From a virus, in IMG/VR virus record IMGVR_UViG_3300033153_010157, positions 1 through 41,931 of that record: a DNA stretch of 41,931 nt, one strand, 5' to 3'. The position numbers and the translations under genes were made by a program. Positions within the stretch are counted from its first letter, which is position 1. Every line of letters begins with the position of its first letter. Shown one piece after another: positions 6,835 through 13,141 of the stretch. The notes under the pieces were generated by a model. That model worked only from the letters and a program-made list of their open reading frames with translations, was not told the DNA's origin and did no database searches.

Positions 6835-7127
6835 TTGGTCTCCTCTGGCAGGTTGCGTGTCTTTGAAAACTCCCGATAAGTGGCTGATCCAAGTATCTGC
6901 CAGCCGAGGTCGCTGGAGAGTCTCAGTGTGTCGTTGCCCTTCAGGTCTTTGAACTCCTCCGTTTTAAGCATCTTTTCAACGAGGTAGTCGAGTGCGCCTC
7001 TGTAATTCTTTGAGTACATCTTATGTTTGTCGGCTAACTGCATGTACTGAACGTAAGTATCATCTGTCTGTATCTTCATGGTGCAGCATTGTTCATAAAG
7101 GTGCTGGAGGTGTTTTGGTATTGTCAC
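6825..7127 (-). CDS. Hypothetical helical protein (100 aa), LPEETKCS end
   Basis: A 100-residue protein starting at GTG 7127 in the type I boundary. It is helical and rich in Lys, Tyr and Met, with the middle part YRGALDYLVEKMLKTEEF. The boundary unit at its end lacks the A that would complete TGA, so the frame goes two codons further and ends LPEETKCS. This shows the boundary DNA can be carried even when it no longer supplies the stop. Function unknown. Confidence 0.65.
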   Translation of the reverse strand: MTIPKHLQHLYEQCCTMKIQTDDTYVQYMQLADKHKMYSKNYRGALDYLVEKMLKTEEFKDLKGNDTLRLSSDLGWQILGSATYREFSKTRNLPEETKCS

Positions 7128-7516
7128 TTGGTCTCCTCGGGCAGATAGTCTTTGACCCTTATGCGGATACAGGTCGTGCCAGAACGATTGATATAATCGA
7201 TGTCATACGCATGATAAAAACACGGGTCAAACTCATAGCGGCATATTGCTATTTCCCTGTCTTTGCAGCGTCTTATTGCGTCAGATGTTGCCAATAGTAT
7301 AAATGGGCCAATTCTACCTAGCTCTCCACCATACAGGTTCTCTGGCTCCTCTTCAGCCAAACTAGAAACAAACTCTTTCATTCCCATAAAGACAGGGGTC
7401 AAATCAGCATGACAGGCTATAATCAACTCGTAACAGGGATTCTTCGCAATCCCCTCAAGGTTAACGCCTGCTAGCTCCTTAGCTACGCTATTTAACTTGT
7501 CAAAAAGCTTACTCAC
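7124..7516 (-). CDS. Coat-protein-segment paralogue C (130 aa)
   Basis: A 130-residue protein starting at GTG 7516. Residues 28-79 align without a gap with coat protein residues 186-237: H-x-D-L, F, E-P, E-x-G-x-IG and L-L-x-x-S are shared. It closely resembles the 5548-5958 protein along its whole length, including the N-terminal KLN-VA-ELAG and the C-terminal IRVKDYLPEETK, so the two are recent duplicates. It sits directly after the probable small terminase gene, joined by a type I boundary. Role unknown; capsid binding or modulation is the natural hypothesis. Confidence 0.75.
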   Translation of the reverse strand: MSKLFDKLNSVAKELAGVNLEGIAKNPCYELIIACHADLTPVFMGMKEFVSSLAEEEPENLYGGELGRIGPFILLATSDAIRRCKDREIAICRYEFDPCFYHAYDIDYINRSGTTCIRIRVKDYLPEETK

Positions 7517-8022
7517 TTGGTCTCCTCAGGCAGGTTGATTGTTTTTGTGTCGTCTTTTTTGGAGAAGTCTTCGAGTACGAAGGTGTATCGGGTGTCGGTT
7601 GGAGCGTTGACTTGAGTACGTGCTTTGAGTTCGGCTCTCCATACTTCGAGGTCTTTCCATGATTTGTCGTATTTGGCCATTTGGTTCATGACCAGTGATG
7701 CGTTGAGTTTATTTTTGAGTGCGCCTATTTCGCGTCGATTGCCTATAAGCTCTAGGGCTGTGTCTTTGACGAGTTTTAGTGTTTCGTATTTATTGACCCA
7801 TCGGTAGAAGGTCATACTGGGAATGCCCTTTGAGAAGATGAACTGAGTGAGTTTGAGAGCTGTGTCGTCTTTCATGGCCCATTCGATTAATTCGAGGGCT
7901 AATCTGTCTATAAAAGCATCGCTTATTGGCTTCTGCCGAAGCGTGAAAAGGTCCTTGTAGACCTCCGCAACGGACATGGTAGGATTATACTCTTTTGTGT
8001 TATTGTTAAGAGTTTTGGACAT
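7513..8022 (-). CDS. Probable terminase small subunit
   Basis: A 169-residue protein from ATG 8022 (preceded by CAGGAG). The N-terminal part includes a helix-turn-helix-like stretch (GIPSMTFYRWVNKYE, about residues 66-80). A helical region typical of terminase small subunits follows (ELIGNRREIGALKNK ... KYDKSWKDLEVWRAELK). Such proteins form rings that recognise the packaging site and load DNA to TerL. The tail TINLPEETK belongs to the boundary repeat and not to the family. It is separated from terL by a run of small genes, which is unusual because the two subunits are normally adjacent. The assignment rests on sequence character and context, so other DNA-binding roles remain possible. Confidence 0.65.
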   Translation of the reverse strand: MSKTLNNNTKEYNPTMSVAEVYKDLFTLRQKPISDAFIDRLALELIEWAMKDDTALKLTQFIFSKGIPSMTFYRWVNKYETLKLVKDTALELIGNRREIGALKNKLNASLVMNQMAKYDKSWKDLEVWRAELKARTQVNAPTDTRYTFVLEDFSKKDDTKTINLPEETK

Positions 8023-8362
8023 TATCAGACTCCTGTGTCTGGCAGCATGTTTCGATGCCGTGTTCTATTGCGTCGACGATTAGGCTTCTGCGTGCGGCTG
8101 GTTTTCGGTACACGTTTGTTACGATTTCGTGGCCGCTCTCTTTGGTTGTCACGCCTAGCCTTATTGCTTGATACAGTCCTTCGTCGACGTCTTTAATTCC
8201 TTTGCTTACAAGTTCAATAAGTTCCTGTTCGCCCATTGACTTTATGAGCCTGAGGTAGGCCTTCTCGGTTGTCTTGCGTACGGATCTTTCGGTTTCTGAA
8301 CACCACTCTACTTGCGTGTCTCCGACAAACAGTCGGAAGCCTATTCTTTTGTCTTTACTCAT
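8006..8362 (-). CDS. Hypothetical protein (118 aa)
   Basis: A 118-residue protein starting at ATG 8362. It overlaps RusA upstream by 8 bases and the small terminase downstream by 17 bases. The sequence begins with strands (RIGFRLFVGDTQVEWCSE), then helical stretches (KTTEKAYLRLIKSMGEQELIELVSKGI). No signal peptide or known domain is recognised. The tight overlaps indicate it is expressed together with DNA-processing and packaging genes. Confidence 0.7.
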   Translation of the reverse strand: MSKDKRIGFRLFVGDTQVEWCSETERSVRKTTEKAYLRLIKSMGEQELIELVSKGIKDVDEGLYQAIRLGVTTKESGHEIVTNVYRKPAARRSLIVDAIEHGIETCCQTQESDNVQNS

Positions 8363-8783
8363 TGTGCTCTCCTGGCTGGGTTATTATGATTTCGGTTCTT
8401 GGATTGTGTGAGTAGGTCTTGGTTGCCTTAAGAGTATATACTTGAGCGTCGTCGTAGTATATGGTTCCGCTGCAAGTGTCGAGGTAGAATTTGGCTAGGT
8501 TGTCGATATCGGGTCGTGTGTGGTGGGGTTGGTTGAGTCGTTGGGTTTGTTTTTTTTTGGATAGAGACGGAGCAATAGGCATGTAGAAGTGTAGCGTTAT
8601 TCCTATTGCTCCGGATAAGGGGACAGGAGGGAAGGTGAGCGCCTTTCCCCACTGCTCATGTATGATCCAGGAGATGTCTTCTTTGATTTCGGCTTGAGGG
8701 TCGTAGGTGTGTCCTTTGGTGTGTCGGTGTCTGACCATGGCGATTGGTTTACCAGGTATGGTTATTATTATTTCTGGCTTCAC
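8355..8783 (-). CDS. rusA: RusA-family Holliday junction resolvase
   Basis: A 142-residue protein of normal RusA length. The catalytic region RPDIDNLAKFYLD (about residues 90-102) gives the family's Asp pair, followed by IYYDDAQV with the further Asp residues and the basic K-T-Y stretch. The N-terminal IIITIPGKPIAMVRHRHTK is the usual first strand and basic loop. RusA dimers cut four-way junctions symmetrically. In phages they resolve branched DNA before packaging, and its place two genes before a probable small terminase fits this. All expected acidic residues are present, so it should be active. Confidence 0.92.
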   Translation of the reverse strand: MKPEIIITIPGKPIAMVRHRHTKGHTYDPQAEIKEDISWIIHEQWGKALTFPPVPLSGAIGITLHFYMPIAPSLSKKKQTQRLNQPHHTRPDIDNLAKFYLDTCSGTIYYDDAQVYTLKATKTYSHNPRTEIIITQPGEHNE

Positions 8784-8784
8784 G

Positions 8785-9702
8785 TTATCCTTCGTTTAGG
8801 AGTGCTTCCAAAAAGCGGAAGTATTCTGTTTCGGTTAGCAGAGTTCCTCGCTTGACTGACTCTGGTGGTTGCAGTTGAAAGATATTGTATTCGATGTAGT
8901 CGTCGGTCTTTTTTGGGCCACAGTGTTCTCTGTATAGTTCTATGTGTCGCATGATGGTTCTAAGCATCATGCCTTTGGCTGAGTTGGCCATTTCTTCTTT
9001 TATGGTGGTCATGACTTCGCCGATGTGTCGCGGGCCATTGGTCGCTATTTTTGGTGTGCATTTGGTATCTCCGAGTTGTTTTTCTACGGCATTGCCCCAG
9101 TTGTCGCATATTTCGTGGAGGCTGAGTTTAGCTTCTCTGTCTGGGTCTGGTTCGGTGTATGATCCGCTTTGTTCGTTTGAGCTTGATTTTAAAAACTTGT
9201 AATCTGTGCCGTGTATTCGTCTATGATATTCGTTGACCTGGTCCTTAGTAATTGGATCTCCGTGCTTGGGCTTATCGTAATTATAGCTGCATTCTGTGTA
9301 CTGGTTTTGTATTTTGCGTGCTTTTTTTGCGAGGGCGCTTTGATCATAGGTTCCCGGCGCGTGATGTTCTTCGTCTTCACCCTCTAAGTCAAGAATGATT
9401 GGGTCGTCTGTTGTTGCTCTTTCATCTTGTGAGAAGTTGTATTTCGCAGCAAGCTTGTTGAATGTCTCTAGATTTGGCTTGAATCCTCTTTCTTTGGCTA
9501 TGTTTTCGGCAGTTCTATGTAGGTACCTGTAGGGGTTATCGATCACCCCCTCCCTTTTAAGGAATCTTCTCAGGGCGATATGCGCATCGCGGATCGCTTC
9601 CGCAGGGTAGAATGTGAGCTTCGCTTTCCCAAAAGTGGTAAGTCTGAGGGTTTGTGTATCTATTGCTTCAATCTCTTTCTTAGCTGCTTTACCTTGGTCC
9701 AT
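8785..9702 (-). CDS. Hypothetical protein, possible replication partner (305 aa)
   Basis: A 305-residue hydrophilic protein whose start at ATG 9702 follows AGGAGGAC and overlaps the upstream gene by 14 bases. The N-terminal 90 residues are helical and basic (AHIALRRFLKREGVIDNPYRYLHRTAENIAKERGF). An acidic linker follows (LDLEGEDEEHH), then a helical C-terminus (GEVMTTIKEEMANSAKGMMLRTIMRHIELYREHCG). I see no Walker motif or nuclease motif. Coupling to the HTH protein suggests a role in replication, for example a loader, but this is context only. Confidence 0.7.
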   Translation of the reverse strand: MDQGKAAKKEIEAIDTQTLRLTTFGKAKLTFYPAEAIRDAHIALRRFLKREGVIDNPYRYLHRTAENIAKERGFKPNLETFNKLAAKYNFSQDERATTDDPIILDLEGEDEEHHAPGTYDQSALAKKARKIQNQYTECSYNYDKPKHGDPITKDQVNEYHRRIHGTDYKFLKSSSNEQSGSYTEPDPDREAKLSLHEICDNWGNAVEKQLGDTKCTPKIATNGPRHIGEVMTTIKEEMANSAKGMMLRTIMRHIELYREHCGPKKTDDYIEYNIFQLQPPESVKRGTLLTETEYFRFLEALLNEG

Positions 9703-10474
9703 GTCGTCCTCCTGGATTGTAACGAGGTGTTAATGTGTTGTCTTCTCTAAAGAGCGGGTATTTCTCGATTATTGTCTTAATTCCTACGGCATTGCGCAAG
9801 TTTTTTTCTTTTTCGCTTAAAAACCGTTGTTTACGGGGCGGTGGTGGCTTGTCATGTGCAATTAGCCACGAATCTTCCGGTTTTGTGAGGCCGAGCTCCC
9901 AGTATTCTTCATCAGTGAGGTCCCACCACTTTCGACATCGGTTTATGGACCATAGTTCTTCAACATTCACGTATTTATTACCATTAAAGAAGCTACGAAG
10001 GAAGTGATTGATATATTGTCGGTACGGCAACTTTACCAGGAGTAGGAGCTGAGGTACGTATTCTGCGAGTGCTGCGGCTACGTTGGGAGTCATGAATATT
10101 TTGGCGATGCGATAATTACGACACGTGTGGAAATGTTTGTAGGAATGATCGGTGAGACCCCACGCCCTAAGGCGACGAATGGACTTTACGGCCTGTCGTT
10201 CGCATATGCCGAGGGAGTCAGCGATGGTGGCCTGGGACATGAACACGTTGCCTTTGTGCTCTACCTGCTTGGCTGCAATGTACGAAAACACTGACCTGTC
10301 GCACTGTGTCATGTATGTCTTAAAGAAATGGGCTGGGTCTTCTCGGAGGTACCACACGGGACTTGGGTGGTAGTGATCCTGAAAGAGAGAACGGCTGGCT
10401 TGATAAGATGCAACAAGTTCCTGGAGCTTTCTTTGGGGCTTCTTGGTTTTTACTTGCTTTTTCGGGGCTTTCAC
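9689..10474 (-). CDS. Helix-turn-helix replication-initiator-like protein
   Basis: A 261-residue basic protein. GTG 10474 was chosen because GGAG-TCTAGA precedes it; a TTG four codons upstream is also in frame. At about residues 75-110 it has a winged helix of the type FMSQATIADSLGICERQAVKSIRRLRAWGL, as found in phage replication initiators and RepA-type proteins. The C-terminal part is basic (PPPPRKQRFLSEKEKNLRNAVG). It is the first gene of the long leftward operon and faces the rightward early region, so the intergenic stretch beside it is a candidate origin or control region. A transcription regulator role cannot be excluded. Confidence 0.7.
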   Translation of the reverse strand: MKAPKKQVKTKKPQRKLQELVASYQASRSLFQDHYHPSPVWYLREDPAHFFKTYMTQCDRSVFSYIAAKQVEHKGNVFMSQATIADSLGICERQAVKSIRRLRAWGLTDHSYKHFHTCRNYRIAKIFMTPNVAAALAEYVPQLLLLVKLPYRQYINHFLRSFFNGNKYVNVEELWSINRCRKWWDLTDEEYWELGLTKPEDSWLIAHDKPPPPRKQRFLSEKEKNLRNAVGIKTIIEKYPLFREDNTLTPRYNPGGRHGPR

Positions 10475-10727
10475 TCTAGACTCCAACTAGTTAAAAGATC
10501 TGTGGGTTTTGTTATACTTTTGGTAGTAGCTAAAGCATACAAAATCCATTTTTCTTTTAACAGCTTTTTTTTATTTTGACTCACTTCGATACAAAAATTG
10601 GGCTGTAGCTTAACGTGAACAAGTCGTAGCTAGACTTGGGCAAAGCGTCCTCTTCTGGTGGGGGAGAATGTGAGCACAGAATCTCGCCGGCCCAAACATC
10701 TATACACATCAACATCGAGGAGTAGCG
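10475..10727. other. Divergent intergenic region: candidate control region or origin
   Basis: A 253-base non-coding stretch between leftward and rightward operons. It is AT-rich on the left (10500-10580, with T-runs and TTATTTTGAC) and GC-richer on the right, where TTGGGC (10636-10641) pairs with GCCCAA (10690-10695) around an internal GAGA/TCTC stem. The string GATACAAAAATT occurs here near 10590 and again near 10924 before the next small gene. It must hold promoters for both directions; I see no perfect sigma-70 site. Confidence 0.5.
10636..10695 (+). other. Potential structured leader before the first MKDDIKS gene
   Basis: An outer TTGGGC/GCCCAA stem encloses about 48 bases, which contain a second stem formed by GGGGAGA and TCTCGCC. 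The element ends about 33 bases before the start of the 62-residue gene. It may be a 5' leader structure. No known riboswitch class was recognised. Confidence 0.35.
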
Positions 10728-10916
10728 ATGAAAGACGACATCAAATCAGAGAAAAAGACATTTATAGACACATTAGACAAGTTTGACCAGAAAGTTATCG
10801 AGCTTGCAGCAAAAGAAGCAGGAATACCATTCGAAAAAGCTAAAGATGCTATGATAACGTCTGACGAGTGGGTGGAGCTGACCAACGCAGCTGCGCGCAT
10901 ATCAGAGCTTAACTAA
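10728..10916 (+). CDS. Small protein with MKDDIKS leader (62 aa)
   Basis: A 62-residue helical protein starting at ATG 10728 after GAGGAGTAGCG. Its first codons are nearly identical at the DNA level to those of the 11057-11308 gene (both encode MKDDIKS-x-KKT). After that the two proteins are unrelated. The body (FDQKVIELAAKEAGIPFEKAKDAM ... DEWVELTNAAARISELN) is a compact three-helix pattern. It stands alone behind a structured leader and is probably an early, strongly expressed gene. Function unknown. Confidence 0.7.
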   Translation: MKDDIKSEKKTFIDTLDKFDQKVIELAAKEAGIPFEKAKDAMITSDEWVELTNAAARISELN

Positions 10917-10985
10917 CGCCCCTTGATACAAAAATTCTGCTGGGTTGTACGTACCTAACATCACCGGTTGACCTGGCAGTTGACA

Positions 10986-11013
10986 CCTGAGGGGGCTCTA
11001 GAAACCCCTCAGG
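10986..11013 (+). other. Strong hairpin in leader of second MKDDIKS gene
   Basis: CCTGAGGGG (10986-10994) and CCCCTCAGG (11005-11013) form a perfect nine-pair stem with a ten-base loop. No T-run follows, so it is more likely an RNA-stabilising or regulatory leader structure than a terminator, although it could end transcription of the preceding gene. Confidence 0.6.
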
Positions 11014-11056
11014 ATAAATCAGAACATTCACACACGTCTAACACCAAGGAGACTCA

Positions 11057-11308
11057 GTGAAAGACGACATCAAATCAGATAAAAAGACATACATGATCAG
11101 GACATACAGTGAAGCTACTTTCACAGAAAAAGAATATACCCTTAAAGAGAAAAGGGTAGATGAAGACGGCATGCTCACATTCGTCGACAAAGACGGCAAC
11201 GAGATGAAAAAGTGCCATGGATGCTTCAAGGCCAAAGAATATGATGAAGAAGACGAATACAACGAAAAGATGTTCAACGAACTAGTCAACGACATTCGCG
11301 GATACTAG
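11057..11308 (+). CDS. Small acidic protein with MKDDIKS leader and CHGC motif (83 aa)
   Basis: An 83-residue protein starting at GTG 11057 after AAGGAGACTCA. Its first eleven residues match the start of the 10728 gene. The following part is different: a beta-rich region (YTLKEKRVDEDGMLTFVDKDGNE), a CHGC pair that could bind metal, and a very acidic tail (EYDEEDEYNEKMFNELV). The strong negative charge would suit a DNA-mimic or host-protein inhibitor, but this is not shown. It ends just before the hairpins that precede the tRNA genes. Confidence 0.7.
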   Translation: MKDDIKSDKKTYMIRTYSEATFTEKEYTLKEKRVDEDGMLTFVDKDGNEMKKCHGCFKAKEYDEEDEYNEKMFNELVNDIRGY

Positions 11309-11320
11309 CCTTTTTGAACA

Positions 11321-11381
11321 CGGGTGGCACTAACCGCACCCGCTGAGAACCAGGGGCCTTTACCCATTCGTGAGGCCCCTG
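11321..11381 (+). other. Two adjacent hairpins immediately before tRNA-Glu
   Basis: CGGGTG (11321-11326) pairs with CACCCG (11337-11342). CAGGGGCCT (11351-11359) pairs perfectly with AGGCCCCTG (11373-11381). The second stem ends two bases before the tRNA-Glu acceptor. It could be a processing signal for host RNases or an attenuator; no T-run follows. Confidence 0.55.
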
Positions 11382-11382
11382 T

Positions 11383-11459
11383 GGGGCAGTAGCTTAATAG
11401 GTTTGAGCATCGGCCTTTCACGCCGGAGGTTGCGGGTTCGAATCCCGTCTGCCCTTCCA
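11383..11459 (+). tRNA. tRNA-Glu (anticodon UUC)
   Basis: A full cloverleaf can be drawn. The acceptor GGGGCAG pairs with CTGCCCT, the D stem is GCTT/GAGC, and the anticodon stem is TCGGC/GCCGG with loop CTTTCAC, so the anticodon is TTC. The T arm has loop TTCGAAT. The CCA end is encoded (11457-11459). The first acceptor pair is G-T. It reads GAA and GAG, codons that are frequent in the acidic early proteins. Confidence 0.95.
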
Positions 11460-11473
11460 CTAGACAGACAAAT

Positions 11474-11550
11474 GGGCCAGTAGTTTAAATGGTACAGAAC
11501 AGTGGACTCCAAATCCACAGGAGGGGGTTCGATTCCCTCCTGGCCTGCCA
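11474..11550 (+). tRNA. tRNA-Trp (anticodon CCA)
   Basis: The cloverleaf has acceptor GGGCCAG/CTGGCCT, D stem GTTT/GAAC, and anticodon stem GTGGA/TCCAC with loop CTCCAAA, giving anticodon CCA. The T-arm loop is TTCGATT. The discriminator base is G and the CCA end is encoded. It is an ordinary UGG decoder and not a stop suppressor. It follows tRNA-Glu by 14 bases in the same transcript. Confidence 0.95.
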
Positions 11551-11565
11551 CTTTGACCTTTTTTG

Positions 11566-11593
11566 TCCGTTCTCGACGCAGAGAACGGATTTT
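11566..11593 (+). terminator. Rho-independent terminator after the tRNA genes
   Basis: TCCGTTCTC (11566-11574) pairs perfectly with GAGAACGGA (11581-11589) around a six-base loop, followed by TTTT. It ends the small-gene and tRNA transcript just upstream of the next promoter. A second GC-rich inverted pair (GCCCC ... GGGGC) lies immediately after it. Confidence 0.85.
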
Positions 11594-11708
11594 CTCGCCC
11601 CTGTTGGTCTACTCTCCGGCGGGGGCAAGCTTTTAAACCCCCTCTTTACATAGAAATACACACCCCTTGTGACAGATAGCCAGATATAAATAAATATGCA
11701 TTACCCCC

Positions 11709-11737
11709 TTGACATTGGGGCCAAGTTCTTGTATTCT
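11709..11737 (+). promoter_or_regulatory. Sigma-70-like promoter for the early operon
   Basis: TTGACA (11709-11714), a 17-base spacer and TATTCT (11732-11737). This matches all six -35 positions and is close to the -10 consensus. It lies between a terminator and the ATG at 11784, so it should drive the rightward operon. Confidence 0.85.
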
Positions 11738-11783
11738 TGGGGTAGTGAAAGAAACGAGTAAACCAAAGACCGAGGAGACCAAG

Positions 11784-12209
11784 ATGGAAATGAAAGTAAC
11801 GAGGGCACTTAGCACTCTAGCCGTGACGTTCAACAATGCAATCATTGCGTTCCTGTATGACGACAATAGGGACGCCATAGACAAGTTTGACGCCTTCTTC
11901 GATGCAGCAAGTGATTTTGCTTTTGTTGCAGAAGAGGAAGAAAACCTGTTGGAGATCATGGATGATCGCATGGCAAAGCGAACGTTTTATTGGAATTTTG
12001 ATAAACAACTCAAAGAAAAAACTGGAAACCTGCAAGAAGAATACGATGAAGCGAACGCAGAAGTCGAGCGTGCCTATTACAACTCAGATAAATATGGCGA
12101 CACAACATACGAGATGGAAAGGATCGCAACAATGCTAAACCTACTGGAAAAAGTAGTCGTTTCAAAAAAAGAAGATGAAGAAGCATGGAAGGTTACATTT
12201 AAAAACTGA
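11784..12209 (+). CDS. Early hypothetical protein (141 aa)
   Basis: A 141-residue protein starting at ATG 11784, preceded by GAGGAGACCAAG, a copy of the type I boundary without the stop. The open frame runs further upstream through the promoter, which is not coding. The protein is helical, with an N-terminal hydrophobic helix (ALSTLAVTFNNAIIAFLY) and a long acidic coiled-coil C-terminal part (EEYDEANAEVERAYYN). It is the first gene after the strong promoter. No family recognised. Confidence 0.75.
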   Translation: MEMKVTRALSTLAVTFNNAIIAFLYDDNRDAIDKFDAFFDAASDFAFVAEEEENLLEIMDDRMAKRTFYWNFDKQLKEKTGNLQEEYDEANAEVERAYYNSDKYGDTTYEMERIATMLNLLEKVVVSKKEDEEAWKVTFKN

Positions 12210-12279
12210 AAAGTTCGTGATAGGTTCGTGAATTTTGTCAAGCGTATGGAAACCAGATGGAAACTTTTAGGAGACCAAG

Positions 12280-12453
12280 ATGATATTAATAATTGCGCTG
12301 ATTATTTTCGTCAGTATGTACTTTAGCGCCGAAAGCAATGCCAAAAGCAGCGCCAAATGCAGTGACAAAAGAATTGAAATTATGCGCCTAGAGATACACG
12401 ACCTTGAGGACGAGAAGAAGAAACTTGAAGAAAAGATAAAGGAGTTATCATGA
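12280..12453 (+). CDS. Small membrane-anchored coiled-coil protein (57 aa)
   Basis: A 57-residue protein starting at ATG 12280 after GGAGACCAAG, another boundary-unit copy. The N-terminus is hydrophobic (MILIIALIIFVSMYFSA), followed by a short Ser/Ala stretch with one Cys and a charged coiled coil (EIHDLEDEKKKLEEKIKELS). It resembles very small inner-spanin-like or signal-anchored proteins, but its early location argues against lysis. The stop overlaps the next start (ATGA). Confidence 0.7.
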   Translation: MILIIALIIFVSMYFSAESNAKSSAKCSDKRIEIMRLEIHDLEDEKKKLEEKIKELS

Positions 12454-12728
12454 AAGAGAAATTTACAGAAACAGCCAAGCAGCTGCGTGAGCTGCAAGCA
12501 AAGATAAGATTCCTTAAAAAGAAGGCGGACGAAACGGCCGTTCGCCTTAAGGAACTCTGCAGTAACGAGACAACGTCGCTAAATGGCTACACATACAAAC
12601 GTATTGAGCGCGTAGGCAACGTTGACTACTATCTAATACCAGAACTCCAAGGCGTCGATCTCGATCAATACAGGAAAGATATAGTCGTGTCATGGAAACT
12701 TACGTACGAAGAACAATTCAACATTTGA
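12450..12728 (+). CDS. Coiled-coil early protein (92 aa)
   Basis: A 92-residue protein starting at ATG 12450 after AAGGAGTTATC, overlapping the previous stop by four bases. Residues 1-40 form a basic coiled coil (AKQLRELQAKIRFLKKKADETAVRLKEL). The C-terminal half is probably beta-rich (YTYKRIERVGNVDYYLIPELQG). No family recognised. It belongs to the same operon as its neighbours. Confidence 0.7.
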   Translation: MKEKFTETAKQLRELQAKIRFLKKKADETAVRLKELCSNETTSLNGYTYKRIERVGNVDYYLIPELQGVDLDQYRKDIVVSWKLTYEEQFNI

Positions 12729-12737
12729 GGAGAAACG

Positions 12738-12917
12738 ATGAGCAAAGAGAAACCTATGTTCAAAAAAGGTGATGCAGCAGCCCTAGGTCGAGAGTTAGAT
12801 GCTATTCGAGAAAAGCTTGGACTTGAGATCCCTACTCGCCTAGAAAACGGAGACCTAGACCTATCGTGTCCAAAGTTTATTGAAATGTGTAAACGTTTTG
12901 ATGAAAAGGAGAAATAA
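12738..12917 (+). CDS. Small early protein (59 aa)
   Basis: A 59-residue frame starting at ATG 12738 after GAGGAGAAACG. The protein MSKEKPMFKKGDAAALGREL and onward is helical, with two Cys near the end (LDLSCPKFIEMCKRF). Its stop TAA overlaps the start of the next gene (TAATG). It is short but has good start and stop context in the operon. Function unknown. Confidence 0.65.
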   Translation: MSKEKPMFKKGDAAALGRELDAIREKLGLEIPTRLENGDLDLSCPKFIEMCKRFDEKEK

Positions 12918-13141
12918 TGACGCAGACATTTTACTTAACATTCTCACTTGTATTAATAACAATCAGCAGCTGCCAGCTGATATACAAGGGATACATGCAC
13001 CAAGACTTGGCCCTGGTATTGATAGCAATGGCACTCCTAATAGGGATCAATGCATTCGCAAAGGCAATGAGAATGCGCGTGAAGGCAATGAAAGACATAG
13101 CCCTAAAAAGCATAGAAAGAGCAAAGAATAGGAAAGAATAG
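12917..13141 (+). CDS. Small two-span membrane protein (74 aa)
   Basis: A 74-residue protein starting at ATG 12917 after AAAAGGAGAAATA. Two hydrophobic helices (FYLTFSLVLITISSCQLIY and LALVLIAMALLIGINAFA) are followed by a strongly basic tail (MRMRVKAMKDIALKSIERAKN). The layout resembles holins or early superinfection-exclusion proteins. Its place in the early operon favours the second, but neither is shown. The end of the gene runs into a 10-bp tandem repeat. Confidence 0.65.
   Translation: MTQTFYLTFSLVLITISSCQLIYKGYMHQDLALVLIAMALLIGINAFAKAMRMRVKAMKDIALKSIERAKNRKE

Larger units (their letters stand above)
5202..7527 (-). repeat. Type I gene-boundary repeat (RBS + stop/start), eight copies
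   Basis: The minus-strand unit GAGGAGACCAAGTG occurs at plus-strand starts 5202, 5549, 5956, 6261, 6832, 7125 and 7514, with a variant (GAGGAGGTCAAGTG) at 6560. Each copy encodes the end of one protein (usually PEETK, stop), holds the Shine-Dalgarno GGAG, and supplies the GTG start of the next gene five bases later. Related copies without the stop lie on the other strand before ATG starts at 11772-11783 and 12270-12279. The genes joined are otherwise mostly unrelated. Confidence 0.9.

Noticed and set aside
5202-7527. The boundary repeat contains GGTCTC, a BsaI recognition sequence
   Set aside because: The site follows from the conserved ribosome-binding unit GAGGAGACC and needs no other explanation; seven sites in an array do not show engineering.
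11474-11550. tRNA-Trp as a stop-codon suppressor or sign of an altered code
   Set aside because: The anticodon is CCA, which reads UGG only, and TGA acts as stop at many gene ends.
11709-11783. N-terminal extension of the 141-aa early protein
   Set aside because: The extension would start at the TTG of the -35 element; the boundary-type ribosome-binding site marks ATG 11784.
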